DNA of 64,000 bases from Sphingomonas cavernae (GCF_003590775.1 NZ_QYUM01000002.1:682001-746000), one strand, 5' to 3'; shown: positions 16,695-27,125, numbered from the stretch's first letter. Notes: generated by a model not told the origin, from the letters alone. Numbers and translations: made by a program.

Positions 16695-18095
16695 CTATGC
16701 CGCGGCGGGCAAGCGCAAGCGCGCGAGCAGCCCGCCCAGATCCTCGCTTTCCTCGAGCGACACGCTGCCGCCATAAATCTCGGCAACATCGCGCACGATC
16801 GCGAGACCGAGGCCGGTGCCGGGCTTGCCCGTGTCGAGCCGCACGCCACGATCGAATATGCGCTGGCGTTCCTCCTCGGGAATGCCCGGGCCGTCATCCT
16901 CGACGAGCATCTCAACGAAATCGCCTGCGCGCGCGATCGTCACGAACACACTGCCCCCGCCATATTTGGCGGCGTTCTCGATCAGATTGCCGAGCATCTC
17001 GTCGAGGTCCTGGCGCTCGACATGCACAGCGAGGTCTCGCGGCCCGTCCATGTCGAAACGGACATGGTCGTAGAGTCGGCCGACCGCGCGCTCGACCGAT
17101 TCGAGGCTGGGCCAGACGTCCGCACGGCTGTGCGCATGGCCGCGGCGGCCGACGGCGCGCGCACGCGCCAGATGATGGTCGACCTGGCGTCGCATCGTCG
17201 CGGCCTCGCGGATCACGGTATCGGCGAGATCGGGCGCCTGCGCGGTCGCGGCATTCATGATGACGGTGAGTGGCGTCTTGAGCGCATGCGCAAGATTGCC
17301 CGCGTGTCGCCGCGCTTCCTCGGCCTGCTTCTCATTGTGCTCGAGCAAGGCATTCAGCTCCTCGACCATGGGCTGGACCTCATTGGGCATGGTCGAGGCC
17401 TCGACGCGGTTCGCGCGCCCGGCGCGCATCTCGCCGATCGACTGCCTGATCCTGTTGAGCGGCCACAGCCCATAAAGCGTCTGCAAGCCCGCCAGCACGA
17501 TCAGCCCCAGCCCAAGCAGCGCGAAGCTGCGCACCAGCGTGCGGCGGAGCACGGCGATCTGTTCGTCGAGCCCTACGCGGCTCTCGGCCACCTGAAAGCG
17601 CCAGAGGACGGGCGAATCGGGCAGGCGGATATCGCGTTCGAGGATGCGCAACGCCTCATCGGGGAATTCGCGACTGTCATAGGCATGGGCATCGCTGTCG
17701 GTATGCGCAGGGCCCGCCGCGAGCCGGCGATCCCAGAGCGAGCGCGACGGAAAGGCCTCGAAACCCTTACCCGTCACCTGCCAGTAGAGCCCCGAATTGG
17801 GCTCAAGGAAGCGCTGGTCGGCAAGCGCACGGCTGAAGCGCATCTCCCCATCGGGCCCGATCTCGGCCGAAGCGACCATCGAGCGCAGCACATATTCGAG
17901 CTGCGCGTCGAAATTGCGCGTGATCGCGCTCGTCAGCACGCGATCGAGCGCAAGGCCGCCACCGGCGAGCAGCAACAGAATCCACAGCGCCGCGATCGTG
18001 ATCATCCGGCGCGTGAGCGACCCGGTGGTGCGCCGCTTCTGTTCGATCGGGAGGGCTTCGGTCATCGCGAATGGGGCTTCGGGCCGCGCGGTCAT
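16695..18095 (-). CDS. Sensor histidine kinase of an OmpR-class two-component system
   Basis: A 466-residue membrane sensor. An N-terminal membrane helix (about 30-52, 'MITIAALWILLLLAGGGLAL') and a second near 190-210 bracket a periplasmic domain of about 140 residues. The H-box is 'NLAHALKTPLTVIMNA', N-box 'LGNLIENAAKYG', G1 'VEDDGPGIPEEERQRIFDRG' and G2 'GTGLGLAIVRDV'. The layout resembles PhoQ-like kinases. It follows the response regulator gene by 15 bp on the same strand. An ATG ten codons further in is an alternative start; neither has a strong ribosome-binding site. The signal sensed is unknown. Confidence 0.9.
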   Translation of the reverse strand: MTARPEAPFAMTEALPIEQKRRTTGSLTRRMITIAALWILLLLAGGGLALDRVLTSAITRNFDAQLEYVLRSMVASAEIGPDGEMRFSRALADQRFLEPNSGLYWQVTGKGFEAFPSRSLWDRRLAAGPAHTDSDAHAYDSREFPDEALRILERDIRLPDSPVLWRFQVAESRVGLDEQIAVLRRTLVRSFALLGLGLIVLAGLQTLYGLWPLNRIRQSIGEMRAGRANRVEASTMPNEVQPMVEELNALLEHNEKQAEEARRHAGNLAHALKTPLTVIMNAATAQAPDLADTVIREAATMRRQVDHHLARARAVGRRGHAHSRADVWPSLESVERAVGRLYDHVRFDMDGPRDLAVHVERQDLDEMLGNLIENAAKYGGGSVFVTIARAGDFVEMLVEDDGPGIPEEERQRIFDRGVRLDTGKPGTGLGLAIVRDVAEIYGGSVSLEESEDLGGLLARLRLPAAA

Positions 18096-18110
18096 GGGCG
18101 GCGTTGACCG

Positions 18111-18776
18111 TCAGCCTTCGGGATCGTCGAGGCTGTAGCCCAGTCCGCGGATCGTGGAGATCACGTCGGCACCGAGTTTCTTGCGGATCCGCGTGACGAA
18201 CACCTCTATCGTGTTCGAATCGCGGTCGAAGTCCTGATCGTAAATGTGTTCGATCAGCTCGGTGCGGCTGACCACCTTGCCCTTGTGATGGAGCAGATAG
18301 CTCAAAAGCTTGTATTCCTGCGCCGTCAGCTTGACCGGTGAGCCCGCGAGCGTGACCTTGCCCGAACGCGTGTCGAGGCGGACGTCGCCCGCGGTGAGTT
18401 CCGAAGAGGCATTGCCCGACGCGCGACGGATGAGCGCGCGCAGCCGCGCGATCAGTTCCTCCGACTGGAAGGGCTTGGCGAGATAATCGTCGGCGCCGGC
18501 ATCGAGCCCGGCCACCTTGTCCGACCAACTGTCGCGCGCGGTGAGCACGAGCACGGGCATCACCTTGCCCTCCTTGCGCCAGCGATCGAGCACGGTCAGC
18601 CCATCGATTTCGGGAAGTCCCAAATCGAGCACGACCGCGTCGTAATTCTCGGTCGAACCCATGAAATGCCCATCCTCGCCATCGGTGGCGAGATCGACCG
18701 CATAACCGACGCCTTCGAGCGTCTGGCGGAGCTGCTGGCCGAGACTGGGTTCGTCCTCAACGATCAAAACGCGCAT
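18111..18776 (-). CDS. OmpR/PhoB-family response regulator
   Basis: A 221-residue regulator. The receiver domain (1-115) has 'MRVLIVEDEPSLGQ', phospho-acceptor in 'VVLDLGLPEIDG', 'VLVLTARDSW' and 'GADDYLAKPF'. The C-terminal winged-helix domain (about 125-218) includes 'LTAQEYKLLSYLLHHKGKVVSRTELIEHIYDQDFDRDSNTIEVFVTRIRKKLG' (quoted in two adjoining parts of the canonical recognition region). It is the partner of the kinase immediately downstream and lies below a PepSY-protein gene on the same strand, a grouping seen in many proteobacteria where the PepSY protein is part of the regulon. Confidence 0.93.
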   Translation of the reverse strand: MRVLIVEDEPSLGQQLRQTLEGVGYAVDLATDGEDGHFMGSTENYDAVVLDLGLPEIDGLTVLDRWRKEGKVMPVLVLTARDSWSDKVAGLDAGADDYLAKPFQSEELIARLRALIRRASGNASSELTAGDVRLDTRSGKVTLAGSPVKLTAQEYKLLSYLLHHKGKVVSRTELIEHIYDQDFDRDSNTIEVFVTRIRKKLGADVISTIRGLGYSLDDPEG

Positions 18777-18843
18777 GCATTCCCCTTCATTATCCTGGGG
18801 CCGGCGAGGCGGCCCGGTCGCTCATTGCTGCGAGCTGGGAGCC

Positions 18844-19158
18844 TCAACGGCCCGAACGGCCGATGACCTGACCATTACGCGCGTCGACGTCTATCCAGAA
18901 GACCTGGACATCGCGCCGGAACTTCAGACGATAGACCGAACGCGCACGATCGAACTCTGGCCCCAGATACTCCGCGCCGCGCGCCGAGGGAAGCACCCTC
19001 GCCTCGATCTGGCGGAGCGACATGACCTGGCCCTTCTGATGCGCCTCATAAGCCGATTCCTGGTCGCCGCGGCGCGCATCGGCGGCGGCGGCTCCCATCA
19101 GCAGAGTCGCGCCAATCGCAACGGAAAGCGGGGAAAAGAGGCGGTTCATCGTCGTCAT
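18844..19158 (-). CDS. Periplasmic PepSY-domain protein
   Basis: A 104-residue secreted protein: signal peptide (residues 1-28, ending 'LLMGAAAADA') followed by one PepSY-like domain, 'VMSLRQIEARVLPSARGAEYLGPEFDRA', 'YRLKFRR', 'VFWIDVDARNGQVIGRSGR'. PepSY domains are often inhibitors or ligands of exported proteases or redox proteins. It lies 67 bp upstream of the response regulator, same strand, and is probably in its operon or autoregulated regulon. A second in-frame ATG three codons in (19149) could be the true start. Confidence 0.8.
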   Translation of the reverse strand: MTTMNRLFSPLSVAIGATLLMGAAAADARRGDQESAYEAHQKGQVMSLRQIEARVLPSARGAEYLGPEFDRARSVYRLKFRRDVQVFWIDVDARNGQVIGRSGR

Positions 19159-19244
19159 GGGCTTGTGGCATAGGGCGAAAGCGTTGAATAGGCCATGAAT
19201 AGCCGCTTCATCCGGCCGTCATCCACGTCATTCAGAGAATCACC

Positions 19245-21029
<1,785 letters not shown>

Positions 21030-21030
21030 T

Positions 21031-21076
21031 TTGCGACAATACTAAGAATGGCTCGCAATAGCATTGACATTGCGAG
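21031..21076. promoter_or_regulatory. Palindromic element upstream of the siderophore receptor (possible Fur/Irr site)
   Basis: CTCGCAAT-N9-ATTGCGAG is a perfect 8-bp inverted repeat at 21052-21076, and TTGCGA at 21031 adds a third alternating half. It lies about 50-90 bp upstream of a TonB-dependent siderophore receptor, where an iron regulator is expected. Caution: the same octamer forms the arms of an unrelated REP-like palindrome at 46649-46685, so it may be a repeat remnant. Confidence 0.4.
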
Positions 21077-21123
21077 GCGCTCTCAATAGCAGCGGCCCCA
21101 ACAGCAAAAGGGGGTTTACTGCC

Positions 21124-23598
21124 GTGTCCACCAAGTCGTCGCCCAAGCCCGCACGCCACGCCGCATCGCCCGCGTTCCTCGCGCTCACCTGTGTCGGATT
21201 CCTCTCCTCGGCTCCCGCGTTCGCAACCGACGCGGTCGATACCCCCGCAACCGACCCTGTCGAACAGCGCGCCATCATCGTCACGGGCGAAGCCGAGGCG
21301 GAGGTCGAATCGCCCAAGGCGACCGCGCCGCTGCTCGACACGCCGCAGACGATCACGGTTATTTCGGACCAGACGCTCCGCAAGCAGAACCTGCTGACCT
21401 TGCGCGACGCGCTGGCGACGATCCCGGGCATCACCTTTGGTGCGGGCGAAGGCGGCGGCGGTTACGGCGACAGCATCAACCTGCGCGGCTATTCGGCGAA
21501 TAACGACATCACGCAGGACGGCGTGCGCGACAGCGCGCAATATACGCGCTCCGATCCGTTCAACCTTCAGCAAATCGAGGTCTATAACGGCGCCAATTCG
21601 GTGTTCAACGGATCGGGCTCGGTCGGCGGCACGATCAACCTGGTATCCAAGGTGCCGCAGCCGACCGACCTGACGATCGTCCAGGGCAGCGTCGGCACCG
21701 ACAATTACTATCGCGGCACGATCGACAGCAATGTTCGCGTCAACGATCTGATCGCGGTGCGGCTGAACGCCGCCTATCACCGCAGCGACGTTCCCGGCCG
21801 CGACGTGGAGAAGTACCAGCGTTGGGGTGTCGCCCCCTCGATCACCCTCGGCATCGAGGGTCCGACCAGCCTGACGCTCGCCTATTTCCACCAGCGCGAC
21901 GACAATATCCCGATCTACGGCGTGCCCTATTTCAAAAACCAGCTCAATGACGGTCCGCTGGAGGAGGTCGACGACAGCGACTATTTCGGCATCCGCAACC
22001 TCGACGAGCAGGAAACCACGGTCGACCGGCTGACCGCGACATTCAGCCATGATTTCAGTGACTCAGTCACGATCCGCAATCTCACCCGCTGGCAGCGCGT
22101 CCACCAGTACAGCCAGACCAGCGCGCCGCAGGGCACCTTCTGCCTTACGGAAACCGGTCGCCAGCCCATTTCGGGCGGCGCGAACGACAGCGTCGGCCTT
22201 GCCTGCACCGCGACGATCAACAATGTCTCGATCAACAATGCGCCGATAGCCAATGTGACGGTGACGGTGCCCCCCGGCTTTTTCCAGCCCAACGGCCCGC
22301 GCGGCCTTGTTCGCGACCAGTTGAACCAGTTGCTGCACAACCAGACCGACCTGCGCGTCATCTCGGGCGAGCAGGGCAAGCTGCGCAACACGCTGGTGAT
22401 CGGCGCTTCGCTGAGCTGGGAGGATTACAGCATCACGACCGCGTCGCTGGCGCGCAATGCCGCCGGTGCGGCGGTGCTGCTGCCGCAGATCAGCCTCGCC
22501 AACCCCGACACCGTCTACACGGGCCCGATCAATTTCACGGTCACCGCGCGGTCCAGGAGCGAGTCGCGCAACAAGGCGATCTATGCCTTCGACACGCTCG
22601 AGATCGGATCGATGTTCGAGCTCAACGGCGGCATTCGCTACGAGAGCAACAAGGCCGATTTCCGCAACGTTCCGCTCGCCTTCTACCCGCCGGGCACGAC
22701 GCCGCTCACCGCGCTCCAGCAGCTTCCGCAGCAGAGCGACGAAACGCTGTTCTCATGGCGCGCGGGCGCGGTGTTCAAGCCCGTCGAAACCGTCAGCCTC
22801 TATGCCGCCTATGGCAACTCGAAGACGCCGTCGTCGGCGACCGTGCGACTGGGCTGCGGCGTCGTCCCGCCGCAGGGCGCCGCCAATCCCTGCTCGGTGG
22901 CACCCGAAAAGGCGCGCAATATCGAGTTCGGGATCAAGGCCGATGTGCTCGACAATGCGCTTCAGCTCACCGCTGCGATCTTCCGCAACGAGCGCACCAA
23001 TTTCCGCATCCCGTCCAACGACACGACGCTTCCGTCGGGGCTCCAGGTGCTCGACGGGCGCTCGCGCGTCGACGGGATCGCGCTGGGCGCGACGGGGAAG
23101 ATCACGCCCGACTGGACGATCTTCGCCAACTATACTTACCTCAAGAGCAAGGTGCTGCAGAGCGTCTCCGACTTCTGCCTCGCCAATCCGGGCCGGACGG
23201 GCTGCAACAACAGCGCAGCCATCCCCGATCCGCAACGCGGCGACGAACTGGTGCAGACTCCGAAGCATGCGGGCAGCCTCTTCACCAGCTACACGCTGCC
23301 CTTTGGCCTCGAGATCGGTTACGGCCTGACCTATCAGGGCAGTTTCGCGCTGCACCAGAGCGCGCTGCTCAACCAGCGGCAATATCGTTCCGACGACTAT
23401 CTGATCCACCGCGCCTTCCTGTCCTATGCCTTCGACAACGGGCTGACGGCGCAGTTGAACGTCCAGAACTTCACCAACGAGCGATACTTCACCAATATCC
23501 GCAACAACATCAACGCGACGAGCGGCGCGGTGACGGGCGGCTGGGCGGCACCCGGCGAGGACCGGTCGGCGGTGCTGAGCCTGTTCTACAGCTTCTGA
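21124..23598 (+). CDS. TonB-dependent siderophore receptor (Fiu/catecholate type)
   Basis: An 824-residue outer-membrane receptor. The GTG at 21124, after AAGGGGG, gives a signal peptide ending 'SAPAFA'. The plug domain includes 'PLLDTPQTITVISDQTLRKQN', 'DALATIPGITF' and 'SINLRGYSANNDITQDGVRD', typical of the siderophore receptor subfamily; the barrel ends 'AVLSLFYSF' with the C-terminal aromatic needed for assembly. The downstream PKHD hydroxylase gene is the usual partner of Fiu/PiuA-type catecholate receptors, which also take up siderophore-antibiotic conjugates. Likely iron-repressed. Confidence 0.92.
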   Translation: MSTKSSPKPARHAASPAFLALTCVGFLSSAPAFATDAVDTPATDPVEQRAIIVTGEAEAEVESPKATAPLLDTPQTITVISDQTLRKQNLLTLRDALATIPGITFGAGEGGGGYGDSINLRGYSANNDITQDGVRDSAQYTRSDPFNLQQIEVYNGANSVFNGSGSVGGTINLVSKVPQPTDLTIVQGSVGTDNYYRGTIDSNVRVNDLIAVRLNAAYHRSDVPGRDVEKYQRWGVAPSITLGIEGPTSLTLAYFHQRDDNIPIYGVPYFKNQLNDGPLEEVDDSDYFGIRNLDEQETTVDRLTATFSHDFSDSVTIRNLTRWQRVHQYSQTSAPQGTFCLTETGRQPISGGANDSVGLACTATINNVSINNAPIANVTVTVPPGFFQPNGPRGLVRDQLNQLLHNQTDLRVISGEQGKLRNTLVIGASLSWEDYSITTASLARNAAGAAVLLPQISLANPDTVYTGPINFTVTARSRSESRNKAIYAFDTLEIGSMFELNGGIRYESNKADFRNVPLAFYPPGTTPLTALQQLPQQSDETLFSWRAGAVFKPVETVSLYAAYGNSKTPSSATVRLGCGVVPPQGAANPCSVAPEKARNIEFGIKADVLDNALQLTAAIFRNERTNFRIPSNDTTLPSGLQVLDGRSRVDGIALGATGKITPDWTIFANYTYLKSKVLQSVSDFCLANPGRTGCNNSAAIPDPQRGDELVQTPKHAGSLFTSYTLPFGLEIGYGLTYQGSFALHQSALLNQRQYRSDDYLIHRAFLSYAFDNGLTAQLNVQNFTNERYFTNIRNNINATSGAVTGGWAAPGEDRSAVLSLFYSF

Positions 23599-23613
23599 TG
23601 CGCAAATAGGGGG

Positions 23614-23645
23614 ATGGCCGGCGGGATCCCCTCCCCGCCGGCCAT
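23614..23645 (+). terminator. Hairpin after the siderophore receptor
   Basis: A perfect 12-bp stem, ATGGCCGGCGGG and CCCGCCGGCCAT, with an 8-nt loop, begins 16 nt after the receptor stop codon. There is no long T-tract, so termination may be partial or the hairpin may protect the 3' end. It separates the receptor from the PKHD hydroxylase gene. Confidence 0.6.
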
Positions 23646-23653
23646 TTGCGACC

Positions 23654-23742
23654 CGTCATGCTGAACTTGTTTCAGCATCCATTGGAAAGCGCGGGCGCAA
23701 GAGGATAGATCGCGTGGACCCTGAAACAAGTTCAGGGTGACG
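23654..23742. repeat. Palindromic intergenic repeat (CTGAAACAAGTTCAG family)
   Basis: Two short palindromes lie in tandem: CTGAACTTGTTTCAG at the left and CTGAAACAAGTTCAG at the right, the second being the reverse complement of the first, flanked by CGTCATG and GGTGACG. This type of repeat is very common between sphingomonad genes. Its right edge sits just before the ribosome-binding site of the PKHD hydroxylase gene. Confidence 0.75.
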
Positions 23743-23760
23743 GTGAAGAGGTGCCGCACG

Positions 23761-24444
23761 ATGATGATCCAGATCCCCGATGTGCTCGATCCGGAGCGGC
23801 TCGCAAAGGTCCGCGCGCTGATCGACGCTGCCGACTGGATCGACGGCAACGCCACTTCGGGTCATCAGTCGGCGCTCGCCAAGCGCAACCTCCAGCTTCC
23901 CGAGGACAGCCCCGCGTCGAAGCAGGCGGGCGCGATCATCCTCGAAGCGCTCGGCCGCACGCCGCTGTTCATCGCGGCCGCGCTGCCGTTCAAGATCTTT
24001 CCGCCGCTGTTCAACAGCTATGCCAGCGGGCAGGGCTTTGGCGTCCATGTCGACAATGCGGTGCGCATCCAGCGCGGCACCGACTTCCGCATCCGCAGCG
24101 ACCTTTCCGCGACGCTCTTCCTCGAAGACCCCGAGGCCTATGACGGCGGCGAACTCGTCGTCGAGGATCAGTTCGGCGCGCAGGCGGTGAAGCTGCCCGC
24201 GGGGCACATGATCCTCTATCCCGCATCCAGCCTGCACAAGGTCGAGCCCGTCACGCGGGGACGACGGATTGCGAGCTTTTTCTGGATCCAGTCCATGGTC
24301 CGCGACGGCGAGGCGCGGCGCAACCTGTTCGAACTCGACACCGCGATCCAGACGATCGCGCAGGATCGCGGACAGGGCGACGCGGCGATCATCCAGTTGA
24401 CGGGGGTGTATCACAATCTGCTGAGGCGCTGGGCGGACAGCTAG
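23761..24444 (+). CDS. PKHD-type Fe(II)/2-oxoglutarate hydroxylase (PiuC/YbiX-like)
   Basis: A 227-residue dioxygenase. The 2-His-1-carboxylate motif is 'GVHVDNAVR' (HxD) and the distal His lies in '[19 protein letters not shown]', whose Arg binds 2-oxoglutarate. The N-terminal '[25 protein letters not shown]' and 'LAKRNLQL' match the YbiX/PiuC family, whose genes usually neighbour Fiu/PiuA receptors in proteobacteria; the natural substrate is unknown, and processing of catecholate siderophores is a common proposal. The start is the ATG at 23761 after GAAGAGG; a second ATG follows directly. Confidence 0.9.
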   Translation: MMIQIPDVLDPERLAKVRALIDAADWIDGNATSGHQSALAKRNLQLPEDSPASKQAGAIILEALGRTPLFIAAALPFKIFPPLFNSYASGQGFGVHVDNAVRIQRGTDFRIRSDLSATLFLEDPEAYDGGELVVEDQFGAQAVKLPAGHMILYPASSLHKVEPVTRGRRIASFFWIQSMVRDGEARRNLFELDTAIQTIAQDRGQGDAAIIQLTGVYHNLLRRWADS

Positions 24445-24451
24445 GGGGCGC

Positions 24452-24568
24452 AGCGTTAAATCGGGTCCAGTGCTCCTGCGAAAGCAGGAGCCCATTTGTT
24501 CGGACGTGCAGTCGCTTCGAGCATGGGCTCCGGGTCAAGCCCGGAGCACGAACATGGATCAGATCTAA
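24452..24568. repeat. 117-bp interspersed repeat, copy 1
   Basis: Starts AGCGTTAAATCGGG and ends TCTAA. It contains two hairpins: GCTCCTGCGAAAGCAGGAGC and GGGCTCCGGGTCAAGCCCGG. A second copy of the same length, with about 85% identity by eye, lies at 46709-46825. It is non-coding. Confidence 0.85.
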
Positions 24569-24580
24569 GCTCGCAGCTCT

Positions 24581-24684
24581 CAGCCTGCCGGGCTATCGGT
24601 CGATGTCAGCTTGCGATCCAATTGCCCTAAAACAGCCTGCCGGGCTATCGGTCGATGTCAGCTTGCGATCCAATTGCCCTAAAA
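24581..24684. repeat. Perfect 52-bp tandem duplication
   Basis: Two identical 52-bp units at 24581-24632 and 24633-24684, each beginning CAGCCTGCCGGGCTATCG and ending GCCCTAAAA. There are no mismatches. The array lies directly downstream of the ApbE terminator on the minus strand and has no coding content. Only two units are present and there are no spacers, so it is not a CRISPR array. Confidence 0.9.
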
Positions 24685-24709
24685 ATCCTCCCCGTACCCG
24701 GGAGGATTT
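24681..24709 (-). terminator. Rho-independent terminator of the ApbE operon
   Basis: On the minus strand AAATCCTCCC, a 7-nt loop and GGGAGGATTT form a perfect stem followed by a T-tract. It is 27 nt beyond the apbE stop codon and closes the PepSY-DUF2271-DUF4198-apbE unit. Confidence 0.85.
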
Positions 24710-24736
24710 GTTCGAACGACTTCGTCCCCTTCCGTG

Positions 24737-25666
24737 TCAGTCGAGCATCGCCTTGAACGTGGTGGATTGCCATTCGCGCGCTACCCCCTCCGTTCGCTCG
24801 ACGAACGTCGCGGCGAGGCCCTGTTTCTCCGCGAGCGCCAGCCCCGCCTCCGCGCCGAGCACCGTCAGCGCCGTCGCCCAGGCATCCGCCATCGTGCAGC
24901 TTGGGTGAAGCACCGTGACCGAAGCGACACCATTGGCGATCGGGCGGCCGGTGCGCGGATCGAGGCTGTGCGCGTGGCGCGCGCCGTCATGTTCGAACCA
25001 GCGGCGATAGTCGCCCGAGGTCGCGACCGAGAGGCCGTGGAGCGCGACGCGGTTGAGCTGCAGCCCGAGGCCCGGCGGCGCTTCAAGATCGATCCACCAG
25101 GGCTGGCCATCGGGCTTGAGCCCCGATCCGCGCAGTTCGCCGCCGATCTCGACAAGATGGTGGGACAGACCCTGCGCGGTCAGCCATTCGGAGAGCTGGT
25201 CGACGCCGAAGCCCTTGGCAATTCCGGAAAAATCGAGATCAACCGCGACGGTGCGGCGTGCGCGCAGGCCGGGCATGTCGTGTTCGATCCGCGTCCAGCC
25301 CGACCGCGCGAGCGCTTCGGCGATCGCGGAGTCTTCGGGTGGCGCGGTGCGCGGTCCGGCGGGGCCGAAGCCCCAGAGGTTGACGAGCGCGCCGATCGCC
25401 GGATCGAAGGCGCCGCCGCTCAAACGCGCCACGCCGAGCGCGGCGTCGAGCACGGTCATGAACTCGGGCGGTGGCAATTGCCATGCGCCGGTGGGCGAAC
25501 GGTTGAAGCGGCTGATGTCGCTGCCCGCTTCCCAGTTGCTCATCTGCGCGACGACACGGTCGAGCACGCGCTCGATGCCGGGGGTGACATCAGGCAGGCC
25601 CGCTGGCGGGGCTACGAGCCGGACCGACCAGCTCGTTCCCATCGTCAGACCGTGCAATATCGTCAC
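24737..25666 (-). CDS. apbE: FAD:protein FMN transferase (ApbE)
   Basis: A 309-residue flavin transferase from the GTG at 25666. Motifs are 'TMGTSWSVRL', 'AFDPAIGALVNLWGFGP', 'DLDFSGIAKGFGVDQLSEWL', 'LVEIGGELRGSG', 'HAHSLDPRTGRPI' and 'MADAWATALTVLG' (the Mg2+-binding D..T region). It transfers FMN from FAD onto a Thr of exported target proteins; the DUF2271 protein encoded two genes upstream carries such a motif. The frame is open for another 27 codons upstream with protein-like content but no ATG, GTG or TTG; a CTG at 25747 overlaps the upstream stop as CTGA. It has no obvious signal peptide in either form. Confidence 0.9.
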   Translation of the reverse strand: MTILHGLTMGTSWSVRLVAPPAGLPDVTPGIERVLDRVVAQMSNWEAGSDISRFNRSPTGAWQLPPPEFMTVLDAALGVARLSGGAFDPAIGALVNLWGFGPAGPRTAPPEDSAIAEALARSGWTRIEHDMPGLRARRTVAVDLDFSGIAKGFGVDQLSEWLTAQGLSHHLVEIGGELRGSGLKPDGQPWWIDLEAPPGLGLQLNRVALHGLSVATSGDYRRWFEHDGARHAHSLDPRTGRPIANGVASVTVLHPSCTMADAWATALTVLGAEAGLALAEKQGLAATFVERTEGVAREWQSTTFKAMLD

Positions 25667-25743
25667 CCGTCCCTTCGCCTCGCGCGCGGCAAAGGCGGCG
25701 GGCGAGAGCGTGGGCGGGATCAGGATGCGGGCGTCATTGCCGC

Positions 25744-26571
25744 TCAGGGCGCGAGCACCTCAAGCGTCGTCACGTAGCCGAGGCGGCGTTCGGTGGCGCC
25801 GGGCACGCTGGTCTTGCTGTCGCTGGCGGTCGCGTTGACCCAGTACATTCCCGGCTCGGTCCAGTTGATCGCCACCTTGCCCTCGGCATCGGTCTTGAGA
25901 TCGACCTGCTTGAGGTCGTTGCGATAGCGGATGCCACCAGGAATGACGGTGACGCCGATATTGGCGGCGGGCTTGCCGTCGATCACGAACTGGAAGGTCG
26001 CCGCCTCGTCCGCGATCAGATCATTGGGGTGCGTGACGGGAACGAGTTCGAGGCCCTTGCCCGTGGGCTTGAGCACGGTGTCGTTCGGCTCGCCCGAGGT
26101 GACGAAGATCTCGTTGCGGTTCTGGCTCTCGCTGATCTTCACATCGGTGGCGCCTGCCGGAATGGCGCTGGCCAGCTTGTCCGCGGTCACGCCGCGCGGC
26201 AGGCGCTCCTGTTTGCCCGCGAGCATGTAGGTGCCGCCGATCATGGTGCGCGCATCGACGATCTTGTAGGTGCCCTTCTGGTGCAGGTGCACGTCGAAGG
26301 TGCTGCGATAGCGGCTGGTGGAGCCATTCTCGATCTTCACTTCGCTGCCGTCGGGCGCCCAGGCCTTGATTGGCTCGAGGCGCAGCGGCTGATGCTCGAA
26401 ATAGAAGAGATCGTTGGAGACCGCGGCGTCGACGGTGACCCAGACATCGTCGCCCGAAACGACGGTGGAGGACGGCATCATCCACTGGCGGTGCGCGGAG
26501 AGCGTGGCTGGCGTCGCGAGCGCGGCGACGAGCGCAATGGCGGAAAGCGTGCGTGCGATGGGCTTGTTCAT
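25744..26571 (-). CDS. DUF4198 domain-containing periplasmic protein
   Basis: A 275-residue exported protein: signal peptide 'MNKPIARTLSAIALVAALATPATLSA' followed directly by 'HRQWMMPSSTVVSG', the characteristic start of mature DUF4198 proteins. An Ig-like beta fold is suggested by 'GMYWVNATAS' and 'TFQFVIDGKPAANIGVTVIPGG'. Family members occur next to TonB receptors and ApbE; a metal- (iron or nickel) or cobalt-uptake role has been proposed but not proven. His, Met and Trp at the mature N-terminus could bind metal. The start is the ATG at 26571. It sits between the DUF2271 and ApbE genes. Confidence 0.85.
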   Translation of the reverse strand: MNKPIARTLSAIALVAALATPATLSAHRQWMMPSSTVVSGDDVWVTVDAAVSNDLFYFEHQPLRLEPIKAWAPDGSEVKIENGSTSRYRSTFDVHLHQKGTYKIVDARTMIGGTYMLAGKQERLPRGVTADKLASAIPAGATDVKISESQNRNEIFVTSGEPNDTVLKPTGKGLELVPVTHPNDLIADEAATFQFVIDGKPAANIGVTVIPGGIRYRNDLKQVDLKTDAEGKVAINWTEPGMYWVNATASDSKTSVPGATERRLGYVTTLEVLAP

Positions 26572-26588
26572 GGTGACTGTTCCCCTGT

Positions 26589-27116
26589 TCAACGCTTGAA
26601 GGCGACGCTGACCGCGCCAAGTTCGGATGTGCCCGCGGCGCGCGCGGTCTGGCCGGGCTTCGGCGGCCAGGCGAAGGGCAGGCGCAGCAGTTCGCGGCCG
26701 CCAACCTCGCGCGCGGCTTCGACCACCAGCGTGTAGCTGCCCGGCGCAAGATTGCCGAGCGGGCCGCGGCCGTTGGTGAAGCTCACCTTGTGCGTGCCCG
26801 GCGCGCGCGTCGCGCCGGTGATGCCGTCCGCGGGCATTTTGAGGCTGCGCCCAGAGACGCGCCACCATTGGCGGACGTCGCGCAGCCATTTGGTGCCCTC
26901 ATTGGCCTTCATGTCGAAATCGTACCAGACCGACAGCGTCCTGGCGGGCGCGCCGGGCGCCTCGACCCAGACTGCAACATAGGGGCGGTGATATTCGGCG
27001 ACGGTGAGGCGCGGGATCGCGATGCTGACGTCGATCGTCTGCGCGAGCGCCATGCCGGGCGTGAGTGCGGCGCCGAGCGAAGCGCCGGTGAGCACGATGC
27101 GATGCGAAAGCTGCAT
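26589..27116 (-). CDS. DUF2271 domain-containing periplasmic protein, predicted flavinylation target
   Basis: A 175-residue exported protein: signal peptide ending 'GMALA', then 'IDVSIAIPRLTVAEYHRPYVAVWVE', the core of DUF2271, and 'TLSVWYDFD'. The segment 'PADGITGATR' (residues about 95-104) fits the ApbE flavinylation signature D-x(2)-(S/T)-G-A-(S/T), making Thr103 the predicted FMN acceptor. With ApbE in the same operon this suggests a periplasmic flavoprotein, perhaps a redox partner of the PepSY membrane protein in ferric reduction. That function is inference. Confidence 0.88.
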   Translation of the reverse strand: MQLSHRIVLTGASLGAALTPGMALAQTIDVSIAIPRLTVAEYHRPYVAVWVEAPGAPARTLSVWYDFDMKANEGTKWLRDVRQWWRVSGRSLKMPADGITGATRAPGTHKVSFTNGRGPLGNLAPGSYTLVVEAAREVGGRELLRLPFAWPPKPGQTARAAGTSELGAVSVAFKR

Positions 27117-27125
27117 TTTTGTCCC

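Noticed and set aside
21052-21076. Firm assignment of CTCGCAAT-N9-ATTGCGAG as a Fur box
   Set aside because: It does not fit the 19-bp Fur consensus well, and the same octamer forms a REP-like palindrome at 46649-46685; it is listed only as a possible regulatory palindrome.
24581-24684. Possible CRISPR array
   Set aside because: There are only two directly adjacent 52-bp units, with no spacers and no cas genes nearby.
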